A stretch of 10,676 bases of DNA from Clostridia bacterium. Lineage in GTDB: Bacteria > Bacillota > Sulfobacillia > SLMV01. This document shows, piece by piece, positions 7,512-10,676 of this stretch. The notes under the pieces were generated by a model, which had not been told where the DNA came from, made no database searches, and was given only the letters and a program-made list of their open reading frames with translations. The translations under genes and the position numbers were made by a program. The DNA lies in NCBI GenBank assembly GCA_007136565.1, contig SLGS01000029.1:1-10676 (forward strand), in the 5' to 3' direction. The number at the start of each line of letters is the position of its first letter. Position 1 is the first letter of the stretch.

Positions 7512-8237
7512 ATGATCGGCTTGGAAGACGACATCCTGGGAGCCATAGCAACCCAGTGGCGCGAGAGATCGAGGGAGGCGGGCCCCTGGCATCCGCCCGG
7601 GTTGCCCTGGAGCGTACTGGCCGTAGTCGCCTCCGGGGTGTTGCTGCCGATGCTTTCCTCGGGGAGGCCGGGGCTGGAAATCGTCGCAGGTATCGTCTGG
7701 ATTTGGATCCCGGCCCTGGCGGGTTCCACGGTGGTGGTGGACGCGATGTCTGCGTCCGATGTCCCCCCGAAAGGGGGAGACTCCGGCGACGAACCCCGAT
7801 CCCTCGAAATCGACGACGCCCCCTTCTTCGGTAAGCTCGGGGCGGGAGCCGCCTACGGTTTCGTCCTTTTTCTCGCCACCCTATTCTCGGGCATGATGGT
7901 CTCCGGCGCCGTGGTCGCCCCCGAAGCCAGGTACGTCGCCGCGTTTGTCGCCGTGGCCATAGTCGCCATCGAGCTTTCGGCGGGGCTCTCCGCCTTCGCC
8001 GTCGCTGCCCTGGGTTCCCCGGAGGCGTCGCGATTGTCCCGCGAACTGGTGGTGGCGGGTACCCTCCTCGTCTCCCTGGCCGGATACTCCCTGGCGCCGA
8101 CGTCATCCGCGGGGTCCCTGTTGTCGGGATTCCTGGGCGCGGATCATTGGCCCACCCTGTTCCTTGGCCTGCTGGTGCTGGTCGTCTTGGACGCGGCGAT
8201 CCTACTGGTGGCCAAGGGCACCGACCGTTTCCGCTAG
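7512..8237 (+). CDS. hypothetical membrane protein, about six transmembrane helices
   Basis: A 241-residue protein I do not recognise. Hydrophobic segments lie at about residues 33-49, 55-77, 109-133, 141-168, 179-196 and 214-234. The N-terminal 30 residues (MIGLEDDILGAIATQWRERSR...) are hydrophilic and probably helical. An acidic, proline/glycine-containing loop (residues 80-105) separates the first two helices from the last four. There is no signal peptide, metal site or other diagnostic motif. Purine-rich GGGGAAGGGG lies directly upstream of the ATG. A CCCGGG-10-CCCGGG inverted repeat (7483-7504) fills most of the 30-base gap after typA, so the gene may be read through from typA or partly attenuated. 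Codon use resembles the neighbouring genes, with no sign of transfer. A function would be a guess. Confidence 0.75.
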   Translation: MIGLEDDILGAIATQWRERSREAGPWHPPGLPWSVLAVVASGVLLPMLSSGRPGLEIVAGIVWIWIPALAGSTVVVDAMSASDVPPKGGDSGDEPRSLEIDDAPFFGKLGAGAAYGFVLFLATLFSGMMVSGAVVAPEARYVAAFVAVAIVAIELSAGLSAFAVAALGSPEASRLSRELVVAGTLLVSLAGYSLAPTSSAGSLLSGFLGADHWPTLFLGLLVLVVLDAAILLVAKGTDRFR

Positions 8238-8269
8238 ATCCTTATGCGAATGCGAGATGGGATGAAGAG

Positions 8270-8297
8270 CCCGGGGGAGGCACGCGCTTCCCCCGGG
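8270..8297. terminator. strong hairpin between convergent genes, likely bidirectional terminator
   Basis: A 12-bp stem (CCCGGGGGAGGC with GCTTCCCCCGGG, one G-U pair) closes an ACGC loop in the short gap between the membrane protein (+) and ferritin (-) stop codons. Position and stability fit termination from both sides, but neither strand has a clear T-run after the stem, so factor-assisted termination or a 3' end-stabilising hairpin is possible. Confidence 0.6.
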
Positions 8298-8310
8298 TCG
8301 AGTGGTTTCG

Positions 8311-8796
8311 TTACTCCCGGGCAGCGGCGCCGCGGTCCATCATGAACAGCCCGCGTCCCTCGTCGCCGACCCGTTGGAGATCCTCGATCATGCGGGTGAA
8401 GGAATCCTCTTCCTCGACCTGTTCGGTGACGAACCACTGCAGGAATATCGCCGTGGCGTGATCCTTCTTATCGAGCGCGGTCTCGTAGAGGTCGTTTATC
8501 AATCCGGTCACGTATTCCTCGTGCTCGAGACCGGCGCGGAAGACCTCCAGGGGCGACTCGTATTCGAGGCGGGGTTGTTCGATGGCCCCCAGCTGCACCC
8601 TCTCGCCCCGCTCGGCGAGGAACTCGAATATCTTCATCGCGTGCTCCGACTCCTCGGCGGCCTGTCGCTTCATCCAGTGGGCGAACCCGGAAAGCCCCTC
8701 GTCTTCGAAATAGGCGGCCATGCCGAGGTATATGTAGCCCGAGTACAGTTCCTTCGTTATCTGGTCATTCATCTGCGCTACCAATTCTTGGTTCAT
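8311..8796 (-). CDS. ftnA: non-haem bacterial ferritin
   Basis: An iron-storage ferritin of the FtnA type; 24 subunits form a shell that oxidises Fe(II) and stores ferric mineral in the cytoplasm. From ATG 8796 the protein has 161 residues. Ferroxidase-centre residues are in the expected helices: E16 (ITKELYSGYIYLGM), Y23, E49 and H52 (EESEHA), and the later E/Q cluster in FLQWFVTEQVEEE. FLQWF just before TEQVEEE is typical of prokaryotic FtnA rather than bacterioferritin, and no haem-ligand methionine pattern was recognised. ATG 8796 is preferred over ATG 8826 because AGGGAG (8807-8812) precedes it by 10 bases and the N-terminus then matches the family. The gene is divergent from the tyrosine operon; a palindrome in the shared intergenic DNA may be a regulatory site. 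Confidence 0.94.
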   Translation of the reverse strand: MNQELVAQMNDQITKELYSGYIYLGMAAYFEDEGLSGFAHWMKRQAAEESEHAMKIFEFLAERGERVQLGAIEQPRLEYESPLEVFRAGLEHEEYVTGLINDLYETALDKKDHATAIFLQWFVTEQVEEEDSFTRMIEDLQRVGDEGRGLFMMDRGAAARE

Positions 8797-8855
8797 GAGA
8801 TCAACACTCCCTTTCTTGGGATTCATTCCCGCTCGCGTGGCGAATTAACGGGAAT

Positions 8856-8871
8856 CCGGGGAATTCCCCGG
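8856..8871. repeat. perfect 16-bp palindrome, candidate operator
   Basis: CCGGGGAATTCCCCGG is a perfect palindrome centred between 8863 and 8864. It lies 60 bases upstream of the ferritin start and 6 bases before the TTGACA of the divergent tyrosine-operon promoter. A related half-site (GGGAAT) sits just to its left at about 8850. It could be a dimeric repressor site for ftnA, for the aro operon, or for both; the regulator cannot be named. Confidence 0.45.
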
Positions 8872-8877
8872 GGTACG

Positions 8878-8906
8878 TTGACAGGGACCTTTCATCTCTG
8901 TAAAGT
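8878..8906 (+). promoter_or_regulatory. sigma-70-type promoter of the T-box/aroH-aroF-tyrA operon
   Basis: A perfect -35 box TTGACA (8878-8883) is followed, after exactly 17 bases, by TAAAGT (8901-8906, four of six consensus matches). Transcription would begin near 8912-8915, which puts the entire T-box stem I inside the transcript. Position and spacing make this the clearest promoter in the window. Confidence 0.75.
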
Positions 8907-8912
8907 AAAGAA

Positions 8913-9176
8913 CAATTCAATACCCGAGGCCTTGATGGGGAGAAGTAGATCGGAAGGACTTCCAGAGAGCCGGGGGCGCTGCAACCCGGTAGCCCGAGCG
9001 ATCGAAATACACCCCGGAGCCGCAGGCTGAAAGACTTCGAGTAAGCCGTGCCGATTCCGTCGTTATCCGGTGAGGGAGTGTTGGCTCCCAATAGAGGGGA
9101 TCCCCACGCGGGGATCAAGTCAGGTGGTACCGCGGTCACGAGCCGTCCTGAAAAGGGCGGCTCTTTTTGTGTTTTT
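8913..9176 (+). ncRNA. tyrosine T-box riboswitch leader (tRNA-Tyr sensing)
   Basis: The leader carries the invariant T-box AGGTGGTACCGCGG (9122-9135). Stem I can be folded by eye: basal helix GGCCT (8928-8932) with AGGCT (9024-9028), a K-turn-like UGAU/GGAG region, helix GGGG (8937-8940) with CCCC (9012-9015), specifier loop AGAAGUA (8941-8947) facing GAAAUACA (9004-9011), helix GATC (8948-8951) with GATC (9000-9003), and the distal AGAGAG...CCGGG/CCCGG element with the GCTGCAA loop. The codon in the specifier position is UAC (9008-9010), tyrosine. The T-box UGGN is UGGU, whose U pairs with discriminator A, as in bacterial tRNA-Tyr. A perfect GATCCCC-ACGC-GGGGATC hairpin (9099-9116) precedes the T-box. 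Uncharged tRNA-Tyr is expected to stabilise the antiterminator and permit read-through into aroH; I could not place the antiterminator's 5' strand with confidence. Confidence 0.93.
9140..9175 (+). terminator. intrinsic terminator of the T-box leader
   Basis: GAGCCGTCC (9140-9148) and GGGCGGCTC (9155-9163) form a 9-bp stem with one U-G pair around a TGAAAA loop, followed by TTTTT, GTG and TTTTT. It begins five bases after the T-box and ends before the aroH ribosome-binding site. This is the regulated terminator. The loop-side CCTGA (9147-9151) can alternatively pair with TCAGG (9120-9124) at the front of the T-box. Confidence 0.92.
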
Positions 9177-9198
9177 GGGCCGAGAAAGGGGAGATGGC

Positions 9199-9573
9199 AT
9201 GCTTCGCGCGGTGCGGGGAGCTACTACGGTCGAAGAGGATGGCGCCGAGGCGATACTGCAAGCGACGGAAGAACTCTTGCGCGAGGTGGTGGGGCGAAAT
9301 GGGATCGAGGAAGAGGATGTCGTGAGCGTGCTGTTCACCGTCACCCCCGATCTATCGTCGACCTTTCCGGCCGCGGCGGCCCGGGAGATGGGCTGGAACT
9401 CGACCCCGCTAATGTGCGCCGGAGAGATCCCGGTGCCCGGTGCTCTGCCGGGGTGTATCAGATTGCTCATGCACTTTCACACTTCGAGGGAAAAAGGGGA
9501 AATCGAACACGTTTACCTGCGGGATGCCCGGTCGTTGCGTCCGGATCTCGTCCAAGGAGGGGGTACGAAATGA
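9199..9573 (+). CDS. aroH: chorismate mutase, AroH class
   Basis: A monofunctional chorismate mutase of the trimeric AroH (Bacillus subtilis) fold that rearranges chorismate to prephenate, the first step toward tyrosine and phenylalanine. The 124-residue product keeps the family's active-site set at nearly the same numbers: R6, C73, E76, R88 and Y106 (B. subtilis R7, C75, E78, R90 and Y108). Signature stretches are VRGATTVEED, VLFTVTPDLSSTFPA and CAGEIPVPGALPGCIRLLMH. The start ATG 9199 has AAGGGGAG (9186-9193) five bases ahead; the same frame is open back to 9070, but that part is T-box leader and terminator. The out-of-frame ATG at 9194 is not used. The stop codon overlaps the aroF start (ATGA), suggesting translational coupling. 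Expression should depend on read-through at the tyrosine T-box. Confidence 0.96.
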   Translation: MLRAVRGATTVEEDGAEAILQATEELLREVVGRNGIEEEDVVSVLFTVTPDLSSTFPAAAAREMGWNSTPLMCAGEIPVPGALPGCIRLLMHFHTSREKGEIEHVYLRDARSLRPDLVQGGGTK

Positions 9574-10601
9574 TAGTCGTCATGAAGAAGGATGCGCAGC
9601 AAGAAGACCTGGATCGAGTGGTGGGGCGGGTCGAGAAAGCGGGCCTGGGGGTCCACCTGTCCGAGGGAGTGGAACACACCATCGTGGGGGTAGTCGGCGA
9701 TGTCCGTCACATCCGCCCCGAGGACCTACAGGTCCTGTCGGGGGTCTCCAGGGTGGTCCGGATAATGCACCCGTTCAAACTGGCCAGCCGGGAATTCCAG
9801 GCGGAAACCAGCGAAATACGACTAAATGGGTTCTCCATCGGAGGAACGGAGATCCCGGTCATGGCCGGGCCCTGCGCGGTGGAGGACAGGGAGACGCTCC
9901 TGGAGACGGCCCGCGGCGTCAGTGCTTCGGGGGCCACGGTGCTTCGCGGGGGCGCGTTCAAACCCAGGACCTCTCCCTACAGCTTCCAGGGCCTGGGTGA
10001 AGATGGGCTCAAGATGATGGCCGAGGCCCGCGACGAGACGGGGCTATTGATCGTCACCGAGGTCCTGTCCCCAGGCGACGTGGAACTGGTCTCTTCCTAC
10101 GCGGACATACTGCAGATAGGGGCCCGCAACATGCAAAACTACAGCCTGCTTCACGAGGTGGGTGCCGCGGATCGCCCGGTGCTATTGAAGCGGGGGATGA
10201 TGTCCTCGGTGGAAGAATGGCTAATGTCGGCAGAATACGTCCTCTCCGGGGGCAACTCGCGGGTCATACTCTGCGAGCGCGGCATCCGCACCTTCGAGGG
10301 TTACACCCGCAATACCCTGGACCTGAGTGCCGTACCCCTGGCGAAGGGCCTGACGCACCTGCCGGTGGTCGTGGATCCCAGTCACGGCACCGGAAGATCG
10401 GACCTGGTGGAGTCGATGAGCATGGCGGCCGTCGCCGCCGGCGCCGACGGACTGTTGGTCGAGGTGCACCCGCGTCCCGATCAGGCCCTATCCGACGGTC
10501 CGCAGTCTTTGACCCTCGAGGCCTTCTCCGACATGATGCAGCGCCTGCGGTCCATCGCATCGGCGGTTGATAGGAGGATGGTCGGTGTCGGTTCGTCTTG
10601 A
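9570..10601 (+). CDS. aroF: 3-deoxy-7-phosphoheptulonate (DAHP) synthase, type I-beta with N-terminal regulatory domain
   Basis: DAHP synthase condenses phosphoenolpyruvate and erythrose 4-phosphate, the entry step of the shikimate pathway. The 343-residue product has an N-terminal ferredoxin-like domain (about residues 1-85: MIVVMKKDAQQEDLDRVVGRVEK...), as in the Thermotoga enzyme, where it mediates inhibition by tyrosine and phenylalanine. The TIM-barrel catalytic domain follows: MAGPCAVED (98-106, metal-binding Cys102), RGGAFKPRTSPYSFQG (from 126), LLKRGM, ILCERGIRTFEGYTRNTLDLSAVP and DPSHGTG (from 269). ATG 9570 overlaps the aroH stop and has AAGGAGG (9554-9560) at a 9-base spacing. The frame continues open upstream to 9048, but that part overlaps aroH and the leader. 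It overlaps the next gene by 17 bases. Allosteric control by the N-terminal domain plus the T-box would give two layers of tyrosine feedback; the first layer is inferred from the family. Confidence 0.97.
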   Translation: MIVVMKKDAQQEDLDRVVGRVEKAGLGVHLSEGVEHTIVGVVGDVRHIRPEDLQVLSGVSRVVRIMHPFKLASREFQAETSEIRLNGFSIGGTEIPVMAGPCAVEDRETLLETARGVSASGATVLRGGAFKPRTSPYSFQGLGEDGLKMMAEARDETGLLIVTEVLSPGDVELVSSYADILQIGARNMQNYSLLHEVGAADRPVLLKRGMMSSVEEWLMSAEYVLSGGNSRVILCERGIRTFEGYTRNTLDLSAVPLAKGLTHLPVVVDPSHGTGRSDLVESMSMAAVAAGADGLLVEVHPRPDQALSDGPQSLTLEAFSDMMQRLRSIASAVDRRMVGVGSS

Positions 10602-10676
10602 GGAAGCGCGAGTCGTCATCTCCGGCCTGGGATTGATGGGTGGGTCCCTGGCCTTGGCCCTGGCGGGCCGCGTCGC
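10585..10676 (+). CDS. tyrA: prephenate dehydrogenase, 5' fragment
   Basis: Only about 30 codons are inside the window. They read SVRLEEARVVISGLGLMGGS and on into a hydrophobic helix: a beta strand followed by the dinucleotide-binding GLGLMGGSLALAL fingerprint with which prephenate dehydrogenases begin. This enzyme oxidatively decarboxylates prephenate to 4-hydroxyphenylpyruvate, the tyrosine-specific step. The start is GTG 10585, with AGGAGG (10572-10577) seven bases ahead, overlapping the end of aroF. NAD(P)-binding fingerprints occur in other dehydrogenases, but the position after aroH and aroF and the tyrosine T-box make TyrA the best reading. Confidence 0.85.
   Translation, partial: MSVRLEEARVVISGLGLMGGSLALALAGRV

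Noticed and set aside
7414..8106. Arginine/proline-rich 230-codon minus-strand open frame
   Set aside because: It is opposite the end of typA and the membrane protein; the low-complexity Arg/Pro content is typical of a shadow of GC-rich coding DNA.
9031..9045. TTC (phenylalanine) at 9035-9037 as the T-box specifier
   Set aside because: It lies 3' of the stem I basal helix and is not in the specifier loop; UAC at 9008-9010 sits between the two closing helices.
9070..9198. N-terminal extension of aroH from 9070
   Set aside because: This part encodes the T-box element and terminator of the leader RNA; ATG 9199 has a ribosome-binding site and matches the AroH N-terminus.
9048..9569. N-terminal extension of aroF from 9048
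   Set aside because: It overlaps the T-box leader and all of aroH in another frame; ATG 9570 has a strong ribosome-binding site and yields the normal DAHP synthase length.

Overview
This window comes from a GC-rich bacterial chromosome and is mostly housekeeping genes. A canonical T-box leader, an AroH-type chorismate mutase and frequent TTG/GTG starts fit a high-GC Gram-positive-type lineage, such as Actinobacteriota or a GC-rich Bacillota-like clade. That placement is inference: no rRNA or other decisive marker is present. I see no insertion sequence, phage gene, CRISPR array or tRNA.

Layout. (1) Positions 1-1386, + strand: the 3' end of a SagB/nitroreductase-type FMN oxidoreductase, then a class I SAM methyltransferase. 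(2) Positions 1431-5331, - strand: proB and proA (glutamate to glutamate-5-semialdehyde, proline synthesis) four bases apart, followed by a multi-pass membrane protein resembling the MOP flippase/ANKH group. (3) From 5622, + strand and divergent from proB: typA/bipA (ribosome-associated GTPase), then an unrecognised six-helix membrane protein. (4) Positions 8311-8796, - strand: a non-haem ferritin, convergent with the membrane protein across a strong hairpin. (5) From about 8878, + strand: a promoter, a T-box riboswitch whose specifier codon reads UAC (tyrosine), an intrinsic terminator, then aroH, aroF and the start of tyrA, which runs off the window.

The best-supported regulatory unit is the last one. 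Chorismate mutase, DAHP synthase and prephenate dehydrogenase are packed with overlapping ends (ATGA and a 17-base overlap) behind a leader that should sense uncharged tRNA-Tyr, so tyrosine starvation would switch on entry into the shikimate pathway and the tyrosine branch. The specifier (UAC), the T-box N base (U, pairing with discriminator A) and the gene content agree with one another.

The least ordinary item is the ANKH/MOP-like membrane protein. Both of its halves carry nearly the same 11-residue motif, NAGLARTPxPE, encoded by mostly different codons. Its reading frame and internal symmetry show that the protein begins upstream of the first ATG, in a stretch with no ATG, GTG or TTG. A perfect 16-bp palindrome between ferritin and the tyrosine operon is a candidate operator. 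I found no convincing undescribed multi-gene system here.
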